A DNA stretch of 5,314 nucleotides, taken from an uncultured Clostridia bacterium. GTDB lineage: Bacteria; Bacillota; Clostridia; Oscillospirales; Oscillospiraceae. Each line of letters opens with the position of its first letter. Position 1 is the stretch's first letter. Below the pieces are notes generated by a model. It was not told the origin of the DNA, made no database searches, and saw only the letters and a program-made list of their open reading frames with translations. Both the position numbers and the translations under genes were made by a program. Of the stretch, positions 1 through 4,985 are shown piece by piece. The stretch spans positions 1-5,314 of the forward strand of contig CAMEMX010000109.1 in the NCBI GenBank assembly GCA_945927915.1, in the 5' to 3' direction.

Positions 1-1
1 G

Positions 2-28
2 TTTGCGCGAAAGGAGGTGATCGCATGA
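2..28 (+). CDS. C-terminal end of an upstream gene (possibly terminase large subunit), partial
   Basis: One frame is open from the window edge and ends in a TGA at 26-28, giving residues FARKEVIA and an ATGA overlap with the portal start at 25. The same ATGA coupling is used twice further down. The portal ribosome binding site would be embedded in its last codons. A second frame also stops here (TGA at 18-20), so the choice is not certain. The gene before a portal gene is normally the large terminase subunit, but eight residues cannot identify it. The call rests on position only. Confidence 0.3.
   Translation, partial: FARKEVIA
9..22 (+). promoter_or_regulatory. Extended ribosome binding site of the portal gene
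   Basis: GAAAGGAGGTGATC is complementary over 14 consecutive bases to the usual Bacillota 16S rRNA 3' tail (GATCACCTCCTTTC). It sits directly upstream of the ATG at 25, with 4 bases between GGTGA and the ATG. It fixes the portal start and implies strong initiation, although the portal is needed in only about a dozen copies per virion. Confidence 0.85.
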
Positions 29-1152
29 AGAAAAAACGCGGAGAACAGGCGGCTGCGGCGGCGACGCAGCTACGCGGACGGACGGACGAGGTCTTCGGCA
101 CGCTGCGCACCGTGACGCCGCTCGGCGGCGCGGAGGAGCGGCTCTACCGCGCCATGCGCGAGTCGATCCCCCTGCTCGACGCCGCCATCGGCAAGCTCGT
201 GCGGCTGTGCGGCGGCTTTACGGTCGAATGCGCGCAGAAGCAGCGGGCGCTGAACGAGTTTTTGCGCACGGTGCCCTGCGGATACGGCCAGTACGGCATC
301 CACAGCTTCCTCGCCGCCTATCTTGACAGCCTGCTGACCTATGGGCGCGCCATCGGCGAGATGGTCGTCAGCGGCGGAGAGCTTGCCGCCCTGTGCTGGG
401 GCGACGTCACGACGGTGCAGATCGAGCAGGGCAGCGGCCCGCTCGACACCGTCATCTGCGCGCCGGACAAAAACGGCACGGTGCGTCCCCTGCCGTACCA
501 GAATCTGCTGCTTTTGACCACGCTCAACCCCGAACCGCAGAACCCCTACGGCGTGTCGCTGCTGCGCAGTATGCCGTTCCTTGCAGACATCCTGCTCAAG
601 ATCTACCGCACCGTCGGGCTAAACTGGGAGCGTGCCGGCAACGTCCGCTACGCCGTGGTCTGCAAGCCCGGCTCCGGCGGGGAATACGCCTCGGCTGACC
701 GCCAGGCGGAGACCATCGCAAGCGAATGGTCGGCGGCGATGCAGGACGCGAAAAGCGGCGTCGTGCGGGACTTCGTCGCCGTGGGCGACGTGTCCGTCAA
801 GGTCATCGGCGCGGACGGGCAGATCCTCGACGCCGAGACGCCCGTGCGGCAGATCATGGAGCAGCTCGTGGCAAAGACCGGTCTGCCGCCCTTCCTGCTC
901 GGCCTGAGCTGGTCGAGCACCGAGCGCATGAGCAAGCAGCAGGCCGACCTGCTCACGAGCGAGCTGTGGGCCGTCCGCCGCGCCGTCGAGCCGGCGCTTG
1001 AGCGCGTCTGCACGCTCTGGCTGCGGCTGCACGGCTGCGGCTGCGCGCCGCGCATCGTCTGGGACGACATCAGCCTGCTCGACCTCGTCGAGGAGGCGCA
1101 GGCGCAGCTCCTGCGCGCCCAGACGGACGCGCTGACATCGAAGGAGGAATGA
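25..1152 (+). CDS. Phage portal protein
   Basis: This 375-residue protein would form the dodecameric ring at one capsid vertex through which DNA is packaged and ejected, and on which the terminase and neck proteins dock. Portal-like traits are an N-terminal helical region with a short hydrophobic dimension (about 45-110), a beta-rich wing/clip section (about 118-165), the NPYGVSLLRS segment at 173-182 followed by a helix, and a C-terminal stretch TGLPPFLLGL at 285-294. A helical crown-like tail rich in Leu, Ala and Arg follows (about 300-370). The PPFLLG...QQADLL pattern is common in portals of this group. At 375 residues it is shorter than HK97 or lambda portals (about 420-530) but normal for compact clostridial prophage versions. 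Start ATG 25 is set by an exceptional ribosome binding site. The next gene begins 4 bases after the stop. No minor head (SPP1 gp7/MuF-like) gene follows it. The portal role is inferred from sequence pattern and synteny with lambda B. Confidence 0.88.
   Translation: MKKKRGEQAAAAATQLRGRTDEVFGTLRTVTPLGGAEERLYRAMRESIPLLDAAIGKLVRLCGGFTVECAQKQRALNEFLRTVPCGYGQYGIHSFLAAYLDSLLTYGRAIGEMVVSGGELAALCWGDVTTVQIEQGSGPLDTVICAPDKNGTVRPLPYQNLLLLTTLNPEPQNPYGVSLLRSMPFLADILLKIYRTVGLNWERAGNVRYAVVCKPGSGGEYASADRQAETIASEWSAAMQDAKSGVVRDFVAVGDVSVKVIGADGQILDAETPVRQIMEQLVAKTGLPPFLLGLSWSSTERMSKQQADLLTSELWAVRRAVEPALERVCTLWLRLHGCGCAPRIVWDDISLLDLVEEAQAQLLRAQTDALTSKEE
1142..1147 (+). promoter_or_regulatory. Ribosome binding site supporting a TTG start for the protease gene
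   Basis: AGGAGG lies inside the last codons of the portal gene (encoding KEE) and ends 9 bases before TTG 1157. No ATG or GTG in this frame is better placed, so this site decides the unusual TTG start. Confidence 0.75.
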
Positions 1153-1156
1153 TTCT

Positions 1157-2065
1157 TTGAACATCCGCAAGGAGGCAAGCGTCCTGTCCGCCGGCGTGCC
1201 CGACGAAGGGCAGCTTGCCGCGATCAACGCCTTTACCAAGTCCCCGCTCACGGCCGGGGAGGTCTACTGCTTCAGCGTTCGCCTGTGCGACGACCTGCCC
1301 GACCGCGACTTTGAGCGCTTCGACACCGCAGCCCTGCCCGCCCTGGCAGCCCTGTTCCGTGGCAAAACCGGGATCATCGACCATGAGTGGTCCGCCGAAC
1401 GGCAAATTGCCCGCATTTTTGACACGGACGTCTGCAGCGACGGCGCGGTGACCTACCTGCGCGCGTGGTGCTATATGCTGCGCACGGAGAAAAATGCCGA
1501 CCTCATCGCACAGATCGAGGGCGGCATCAAAAAGGAGGTCTCCGTCGGCTGCGCGATGGGACGCGCGACCTGCTCGGTCTGCGGGCAGGACTACGGGACG
1601 TGCGCGCACCGCAAGGGCGAGCGCTACGACGGGCAGGTCTGCCTCGCCGTCCTGCGCGACCCGGTGGACGCGTACGAATTCTCCTTCGTCGCCGTGCCCG
1701 CGCAGCGCGAGGCCGGCGTTTTGAAGGCTGCGGAGGGAGGTGAAGCGATGACACTGACGGAGCTTGTCAACAAAAACGGCTCGCCCGACCTGCGCGACAG
1801 CCTCAAGGCGCTGGAAAAGGACGCGCTTTTCGGACGGAGCTGCCGCGAATCGCTCGTGAACGAGACGGTCGCGCTGGGGCTGCTGCTGGACTTCGGCGCG
1901 GAGGAGGAGCTGCTGCGCAAGGCGTTTTCCGCCCTGTCCGGCGAGGAGCTGACGCGCCTGAAGGCGGCGATGGCGAAAAAAAGCGCGGCGCTGTTCCCGC
2001 CCGGCGCGATCCTGCCCAACACGAACGACCACCCCGCCGCCATGGAAGCGGCATTCATGATCTAA
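1157..2065 (+). CDS. Prohead (capsid maturation) protease with C-terminal scaffold domain
   Basis: This 302-residue protein looks like a serine prohead protease fused to a scaffold. It would cleave scaffold and possibly the capsid N-terminus inside the procapsid. The protease part spans about residues 1-190. GIIDHEW carries a probable catalytic His76, and KKEVSVGC carries probable nucleophile Ser129. The closing strand DAYEFSFVAVPAQ (171-183) is the typical S78/U35-like end of the fold, and Asp171 or Glu174 may supply the acid. Between Ser129 and that strand is an insert with C139-x2-C142-x6-C149-x-H151, plus C132 and C162 nearby, resembling a zinc-binding knuckle. Residues 198-302 are charged and largely helical, as in scaffolds, and can be made separately from an internal start. 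It uses a TTG start, 4 bases after the portal stop. Position matches lambda C. Catalytic assignments are by pattern, not by alignment. Confidence 0.82.
   Translation: MNIRKEASVLSAGVPDEGQLAAINAFTKSPLTAGEVYCFSVRLCDDLPDRDFERFDTAALPALAALFRGKTGIIDHEWSAERQIARIFDTDVCSDGAVTYLRAWCYMLRTEKNADLIAQIEGGIKKEVSVGCAMGRATCSVCGQDYGTCAHRKGERYDGQVCLAVLRDPVDAYEFSFVAVPAQREAGVLKAAEGGEAMTLTELVNKNGSPDLRDSLKALEKDALFGRSCRESLVNETVALGLLLDFGAEEELLRKAFSALSGEELTRLKAAMAKKSAALFPPGAILPNTNDHPAAMEAAFMI
1735..1743 (+). promoter_or_regulatory. Internal ribosome binding site for the nested scaffold protein
   Basis: GGGAGGTGA lies inside the protease gene, with GGAGGTGA matching the anti-Shine-Dalgarno sequence over 8 bases. It is 4 bases upstream of an in-frame ATG at 1748, the same geometry as the portal site. 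It coincides with the boundary between the protease fold and the helical C-terminal region, which argues for function rather than chance. Confidence 0.78.
1748..2065 (+). CDS. Nested in-frame scaffold protein (Nu3-like internal start)
   Basis: Translation from ATG 1748 in the protease frame gives a 105-residue protein identical to protease residues 198-302. Scaffolds co-assemble with capsid subunits, set shell curvature and are then degraded by the protease. Lambda Nu3 is made in just this way from within gene C. Visible support is the near-consensus internal ribosome binding site, an ATG (whereas the full-length product starts at TTG), and a break in character. The protease fold ends at about residue 190, and the rest is charged and helix-prone (segments about 15-34, 41-58 and 63-85 of the short product) with no catalytic motifs. 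It ends with a less regular Pro-rich tail, FPPGAILPNTNDHP. The decoration gene starts 13 bases after the shared stop. No other gene in the window offers a scaffold. Separate translation is inferred from sequence only. Confidence 0.72.
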   Translation: MTLTELVNKNGSPDLRDSLKALEKDALFGRSCRESLVNETVALGLLLDFGAEEELLRKAFSALSGEELTRLKAAMAKKSAALFPPGAILPNTNDHPAAMEAAFMI

Positions 2066-2078
2066 CGGAGGTATTTTT

Positions 2079-2417
2079 ATGATTACTATGGAAGGCATTG
2101 CGCAGGAATGCGCAACATTTCAAACCGCGAATACCCTCAGCCCGGGCATTCCCTGCAAGCTGATCGCCAAAATGTCGGTCGCGCCCTGCCATGACGGCGA
2201 CGAGTTCATCGGCGTTGCCGCCAGACAGGAGGGCACCCTCTGCTCGGTCATCTTCCGCGGCTTTGTCACCCTGCCCTTCTCCGGCACCACGCCGTCCTAC
2301 GGCTATGTCGGCCTTGCCGCCGACGGCGCAGGCGGCGTCAAGGTCAGCGCGACCGCCGTCAAGCGTCTCATCGTCGCAATCAGCAGCGCGAGCAAGACCG
2401 TCACGCTGCTTCTGTAA
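2079..2417 (+). CDS. Probable capsid decoration (head-stabilising) protein
   Basis: This 112-residue protein is beta-rich with many Gly, Val and Thr residues and no transmembrane segment. It would bind the outside of the expanded capsid and stabilise it, as lambda gpD does. The segments LSPGIPCKLI (20-29), DEFIGVAA (41-48), FRGFVTLPFSG (59-69) and a closing VTLLL (108-112) follow the pattern of DUF2190-like small head proteins: an early PG turn, a GVA strand, then a G-F-V-x-LP strand. The window has four Cys in its N-terminal half (11, 26, 37, 55). Start ATG 2079 has GGAGGT at 2067-2072, 6 bases away. A second ATG three codons in is less well spaced. Its place between protease/scaffold and major capsid genes equals that of lambda D, and this synteny is the strongest evidence. 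A minor head or fibre protein remains possible. Confidence 0.58.
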   Translation: MITMEGIAQECATFQTANTLSPGIPCKLIAKMSVAPCHDGDEFIGVAARQEGTLCSVIFRGFVTLPFSGTTPSYGYVGLAADGAGGVKVSATAVKRLIVAISSASKTVTLLL

Positions 2418-2427
2418 GCGGATAACG

Positions 2428-2434
2428 AAAGGAG
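2428..2434 (+). promoter_or_regulatory. Ribosome binding site supporting a GTG start for the capsid gene
   Basis: AAAGGAG ends 9 bases before GTG 2444, in the 26-base gap between the decoration and capsid genes, the longest gap in the window. A run of six T follows it (2435-2440), but no hairpin precedes that run, so it is not a terminator. Confidence 0.7.
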
Positions 2435-2443
2435 TTTTTTACT

Positions 2444-3472
2444 GTGGCTTTTGACAATCTTCATCTGGAAAAGGGTATGTACCGCGAAAGCGGCAAGAGC
2501 TTCTCGCAGGTGCTTGAGGCGCTCGACCCCTCCGAAGCCTACAAGGGCACCGCGCTCGAGGGCACGGACGCGTTCCAGCGTCAGCTCAAGCGCTTCAACA
2601 TCCGCGTCAAGGGCGCCGGCTCGGATCCGGTGGAAAAATTCTTTGCCACCTACGAGTCCTCCGTCCTCTTCCCGGAGTTCATCTCGCGCATCGTCCGCCA
2701 GGGCATCGAGGAGACCGACATCCTGCCGTCGATCGTCGCGACCGTGACCAACATCGACGCGATGGACTACCGCAGCGTCTACTCCGAGCCGTCGGACGAC
2801 GACAAGGAGCTGGCGCACATCATGGAGGGCACCTCGATCCCGGCGACCACCATCCGCACCCGCGACAGTCTCGTCCGGCTGAAAAAGCACGGCAGAATGC
2901 TCGTGGCGTCCTATGAGGCGCTGCGCTTCCAGAAGCTCGACCTCTTCTCCGTCATGCTGCGCCAGATCGGCGCGCACATCCGCACCTCGCAGGTCAAAGA
3001 CGCCGTGAGCTATATCATCGACGGCGACGGCAACACCGACGGCGCAGCCGACTTTTATGTCGGCACGGCGCCGCTCAGCGGCACGCTCGGCACGCTGGAA
3101 TATGACCAGCTCGTCGAATTCTGGGCGCAGTTTTACCCCTATGAGGTCAACACGATGCTCGTCTCTCCGGCAGGCATGGTCAACCTCCTGAAGCTGCCGG
3201 AGCTGCAAAACCCGCTGACCGGCCTGAATTTCCAGGGCACCGGCAAGCTCACGACCCCGCTCGGCGCGGAGCTGCTGACCTGCCCCGCCCTCTCCGACGA
3301 GGCCATTGTCGCCCTCGACCGCCGCTACGCGCTCGAAATGGTGCAGTCCGGCGACGTCAGCGTCGAATACGACAAGCTCATCGACCGCCAGCTTGAGCGC
3401 GCCGCCATCACAACCCTCTGCGGCTTCAGCAAGATCTGCCACGCCGCCTCGAAGGTGCTGTACATCGAATGA
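2444..3472 (+). CDS. Major capsid protein, HK97 fold
   Basis: This 342-residue protein forms the icosahedral shell. Regions in order are an N-terminal charged arm (1 to about 65), which is the part a prohead protease might trim, and FPEFISRIVRQGI (76-88) opening the fold. An extended E-loop-like stretch follows (about 105-145, with Asp-rich SEPSDDDKE at 114-122). Next is GRMLVASYEALRFQKLDLFS (150-169), leading into the long spine helix (about 158-192), then an A-domain (about 215-300). The C-terminal signature is ALDRRYALEM (290-299) ... EYDKLIDRQ (308-316) ... GFSK (327-330). The last two blocks are typical of this capsid family, and the length is right. Start is GTG 2444. The gene ends in ATGA shared with the adaptor gene. 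No frameshift or truncation is seen. Whether the arm is cleaved or subunits crosslink cannot be read from the sequence. Confidence 0.92.
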   Translation: MAFDNLHLEKGMYRESGKSFSQVLEALDPSEAYKGTALEGTDAFQRQLKRFNIRVKGAGSDPVEKFFATYESSVLFPEFISRIVRQGIEETDILPSIVATVTNIDAMDYRSVYSEPSDDDKELAHIMEGTSIPATTIRTRDSLVRLKKHGRMLVASYEALRFQKLDLFSVMLRQIGAHIRTSQVKDAVSYIIDGDGNTDGAADFYVGTAPLSGTLGTLEYDQLVEFWAQFYPYEVNTMLVSPAGMVNLLKLPELQNPLTGLNFQGTGKLTTPLGAELLTCPALSDEAIVALDRRYALEMVQSGDVSVEYDKLIDRQLERAAITTLCGFSKICHAASKVLYIE

Positions 3473-3819
3473 CGCTTCAGGAAGAGATCCTGCAGACGAC
3501 CGAACAGCTCATCGGTTCCCTGTCGCAGGAGGACCACGACCGCGCCGAGGCGCTGATCTACGCCGTCGTGCCCTACCTGCGCAGCCGTCTGCGCAGCGAC
3601 GTGCAGGAAGCGGACATCAAGCCCACTTTCATCGTCGCGGCAGCGCTGCTGACGATGTCCATGCTCGACGCGTCCGGCTTCGACAACCTGCAGGCGCTGA
3701 GCGCCGGCACGATGCAGCTCACCTTTGACGGGAAGAACGACCGCCGCGTCCGGCTGGCGCTCATGATGCTCGCGCCGTTCTCGCACGGCGCGGCGGCCTT
3801 CCGCGGGGTCACGGCATGA
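3469..3819 (+). CDS. Probable head-tail connector (adaptor) protein, gp6-like
   Basis: This 116-residue, mostly helical protein would form a ring under the portal and extend the DNA channel. Helices are predicted at about 4-18, 20-40, 50-67 and 91-102. A loop with the pattern GFDNLQALSAGTMQLTF (70-86) precedes the last helix. A G-F-x(3)-xxSAG-x-xxL loop after a helical bundle is common in HK97 gp6/SPP1 gp15-like adaptors. It is the first gene after the capsid gene, where the adaptor usually lies. Start ATG 3469 overlaps the capsid stop by ATGA, with only a weak AAGGTG 11 bases upstream, so translation probably depends on coupling to the abundant capsid message. No other function is suggested, but identification is by size, helical content and position. 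Confidence 0.6.
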   Translation: MTLQEEILQTTEQLIGSLSQEDHDRAEALIYAVVPYLRSRLRSDVQEADIKPTFIVAAALLTMSMLDASGFDNLQALSAGTMQLTFDGKNDRRVRLALMMLAPFSHGAAAFRGVTA

Positions 3820-4154
3820 AGGCGCTGATCGATCGCCTCATCGAGCGCTACGGCACGCCGGTCAGGGCGTATACGGAGGGGAAATACGACTATTTTCGCG
3901 GTTTCTTCCAGCTCGTGACCTCGAAGAGCTGGCAAAATATGGAACGTATGTTCCCCGCCTGCGGCGAGGTCGCCCGCGGACAGTTCCTGCTGATCGCGCC
4001 GCCCGGCGCGGCGCTCAAGCCGACCAGCGTCCTGCTCGTTGACGGCAAGGATTACATCGTCCGCCGTGCGGACTACATTCTGTACGGCAGCAAGCGCCTG
4101 TTCATCTGGGCGCTGTGCGTGGAGGGAGGAGGAGACGACACATGGTCCGCGTGA
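3816..4154 (+). CDS. Probable head-closure (stopper) protein
   Basis: This 112-residue, beta-rich protein would bind beneath the adaptor ring and seal the DNA-filled head. Features are a short N-terminal helix (about 1-12), then strands with GQFLLIAPPG (55-64), VLLVDGKDYIVRRADYILYG (72-91) and RLFIWALCVEGG (93-104). The pattern of a G-x-F strand, a tight turn, a V/K-D-Y-V-R strand and a final W-A strand is that of small SPP1 gp16-like or YqbH-like stoppers. Start ATG 3816 overlaps the preceding stop by ATGA and has no strong ribosome binding site of its own, so coupling is likely. The 3' end overlaps the next gene by 13 bases and encodes its ribosome binding site, which is why the protein ends in a Gly/Asp-rich VEGGGDD. 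The role is inferred from position and fold-like pattern, with no diagnostic motif. Confidence 0.5.
   Translation: MKALIDRLIERYGTPVRAYTEGKYDYFRGFFQLVTSKSWQNMERMFPACGEVARGQFLLIAPPGAALKPTSVLLVDGKDYIVRRADYILYGSKRLFIWALCVEGGGDDTWSA
4121..4134 (+). promoter_or_regulatory. Purine-rich ribosome binding site selecting ATG 4142
   Basis: GGAGGGAGGAGGAG carries overlapping Shine-Dalgarno matches, with AGGAGG at 4127-4132 placed 9 bases before ATG 4142. An upstream in-frame GTG at 4115 would place this purine run inside the coding sequence and give an Arg-rich leader, so ATG 4142 is the better start. Confidence 0.75.
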
Positions 4155-4573
4155 TCAACCTGCTGCTGGCGCTGCTGCGCGGCGCCGGCCTGCACTGCGA
4201 GCGCTCCTTCCCCGCCAGCCGCCTGCCGCGGCTGAGATCGCCGCTGACGTGCGTGAGCGTCTCGGACTTCGTGCGCGTGCCCGCCGCCGTCGACAGCTTC
4301 GTCGGCACAGACGCCTCCGGCAGGAGCTGCCTCGGCTACCGCGAGTCGTTCTCCGCCCTGCTCGACATCTTTTTCCCCTATCAGGGCGGCGGCGAGAGCT
4401 GCCCGGAATACATCGAGCAGGTGCTTTCCCTGCTGGTCAGCGGCTTTTCCGAGCTGAGCGCCGAGCGCGTCAGCGTCACGCCGCTGAGCTTCGACCCGGA
4501 CACCGACTGCTACCGCTGCACGATCTCCGCCGTGCTCACGGCGGTGGTCTGCCAGCCGACCGAAACAATGTGA
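4142..4573 (+). CDS. Probable tail-completion / tail-terminator protein
   Basis: This 143-residue protein is the third of the neck genes. It opens with a hydrophobic helix, VINLLLALLRGAG (4-16), that fits a soluble amphipathic helix better than a membrane span. Beta segments LTCVSVSDFVRV (36-47) and CYRCTISAVLTAVVC (123-137) flank a helix, CPEYIEQVLSLLVSG (87-101). An alpha-beta-beta-alpha-beta order of this kind in a protein of about 140 residues, after the adaptor and stopper genes, fits lambda gpU-like terminators that cap the tail and join it to the head. It has seven Cys (19, 37, 63, 87, 123, 126, 137), many for a cytosolic structural protein of this size. Start ATG 4142 overlaps the preceding gene by 13 bases, and a start at GTG 4115 (152 residues) is less likely. 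No family signature was recognised, so the role is inferred from position. Confidence 0.42.
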   Translation: MVRVINLLLALLRGAGLHCERSFPASRLPRLRSPLTCVSVSDFVRVPAAVDSFVGTDASGRSCLGYRESFSALLDIFFPYQGGGESCPEYIEQVLSLLVSGFSELSAERVSVTPLSFDPDTDCYRCTISAVLTAVVCQPTETM

Positions 4574-4590
4574 GGTGACGTTTTTGGAGG
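4572..4590 (+). promoter_or_regulatory. Two stacked ribosome binding sites before the tail-tube-like gene
   Basis: GAGGTGA at 4572-4578 is 5 bases before an in-frame TTG at 4584. GGAGG at 4586-4590 is 5 bases before ATG 4596 in the same frame. Either start is possible, and both may be used. The ATG is preferred here because it is the stronger codon. Confidence 0.55.
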
Positions 4591-4595
4591 AATAC

Positions 4596-4982
4596 ATGAT
4601 CCCGGTCGCGCCGCATCTGCGGCTGGAGATCAACGACCGGCGCATCGGGATGCTCTCGGAATTCACCGAGCGGACGGATTGCGACCTCGTGCCCGTCCGC
4701 TCCATCGGCGTCAATCCGCCCAGCGCGATCATCGCAGGGACGCTGCACTACACGGTCACGCTCAGGCGCGTCCTGCTCGACAACGTGACCGTGCCGGAGC
4801 CGTTCGACCTGCACAGTCTGCACGATTTCACGCTGAAGATCTGCGGCGACGCCGAGACCATCACCTTCGGCGGCTGTGAGTTTGCCTCGATCAGCGTGCG
4901 CAACAGCGTCGGCGTGAGCCTGATGGAGGAGAGCGTCGTGCAGGCGGCCTCGCGCACCGTCGGCACCGGACAGGAGGGATAA
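4596..4982 (+). CDS. Probable tail-tube-like structural protein
   Basis: From ATG 4596 this is 128 residues (132 from TTG 4584, 135 from GTG 4575). It is beta-rich with no membrane span: LRLEINDRRIG near the N-terminus, HYTVTLRRVLLDN in the middle, then FTLKICGDAETITFGGCEFASISV and a closing VVQAASRTVG. Alternating beta-hairpins and one intervening helical stretch (FDLHSLHDF) resemble small tail-tube subunits that stack into rings. The segment I-T-F-G-G-C-E-F followed by a conserved-looking E-E-S-V-V-Q-A-A-S-R end fits tube proteins of phages and phage-like particles. Position after the neck genes also fits. No sheath gene precedes it, which would favour a non-contractile tail if the call is right. 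It could instead be a baseplate or tail-assembly protein. The last codons encode the ribosome binding site of the next gene. Confidence 0.4.
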   Translation: MIPVAPHLRLEINDRRIGMLSEFTERTDCDLVPVRSIGVNPPSAIIAGTLHYTVTLRRVLLDNVTVPEPFDLHSLHDFTLKICGDAETITFGGCEFASISVRNSVGVSLMEESVVQAASRTVGTGQEG

Positions 4983-4985
4983 AAC

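Noticed and set aside
1169..1175. AAGGAGG just inside the protease gene
   Set aside because: No ATG, GTG or TTG lies at a useful distance in the protease frame, and the run encodes Lys-Glu-Ala.
1529..1558. AAAAAGGAGGTC followed by an in-frame ATG at 1556 in the protease gene, a possible second internal start
   Set aside because: The gap of about 16 bases is too long, and the product would start just after the catalytic Ser and split the protease fold. The purine run simply encodes the Lys-Lys-Glu before the serine motif.
1070..2098. Antisense open frame of 342 codons spanning the portal end and protease
   Set aside because: It crosses two well-supported genes, is rich in Arg, Ala, Gly and Val as expected of a shadow frame, and has no supporting start signal.
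2418..2443. Possible terminator: run of T before the capsid gene
   Set aside because: There is no inverted repeat ahead of the T run, and the run lies between a ribosome binding site and its start codon.
2303..3442. Long antisense open frame of 379 codons under the capsid gene
   Set aside because: It mirrors the codon bias of a G+C-rich capsid gene, has a low-complexity composition, no ribosome binding site and no recognisable motif, and the capsid gene on the + strand is clear.
4115..4141. GTG 4115 as start of the tail-completion gene
   Set aside because: It would translate the ribosome binding site into an Arg/Gly-rich leader and lacks an upstream site of its own; ATG 4142 is better placed.
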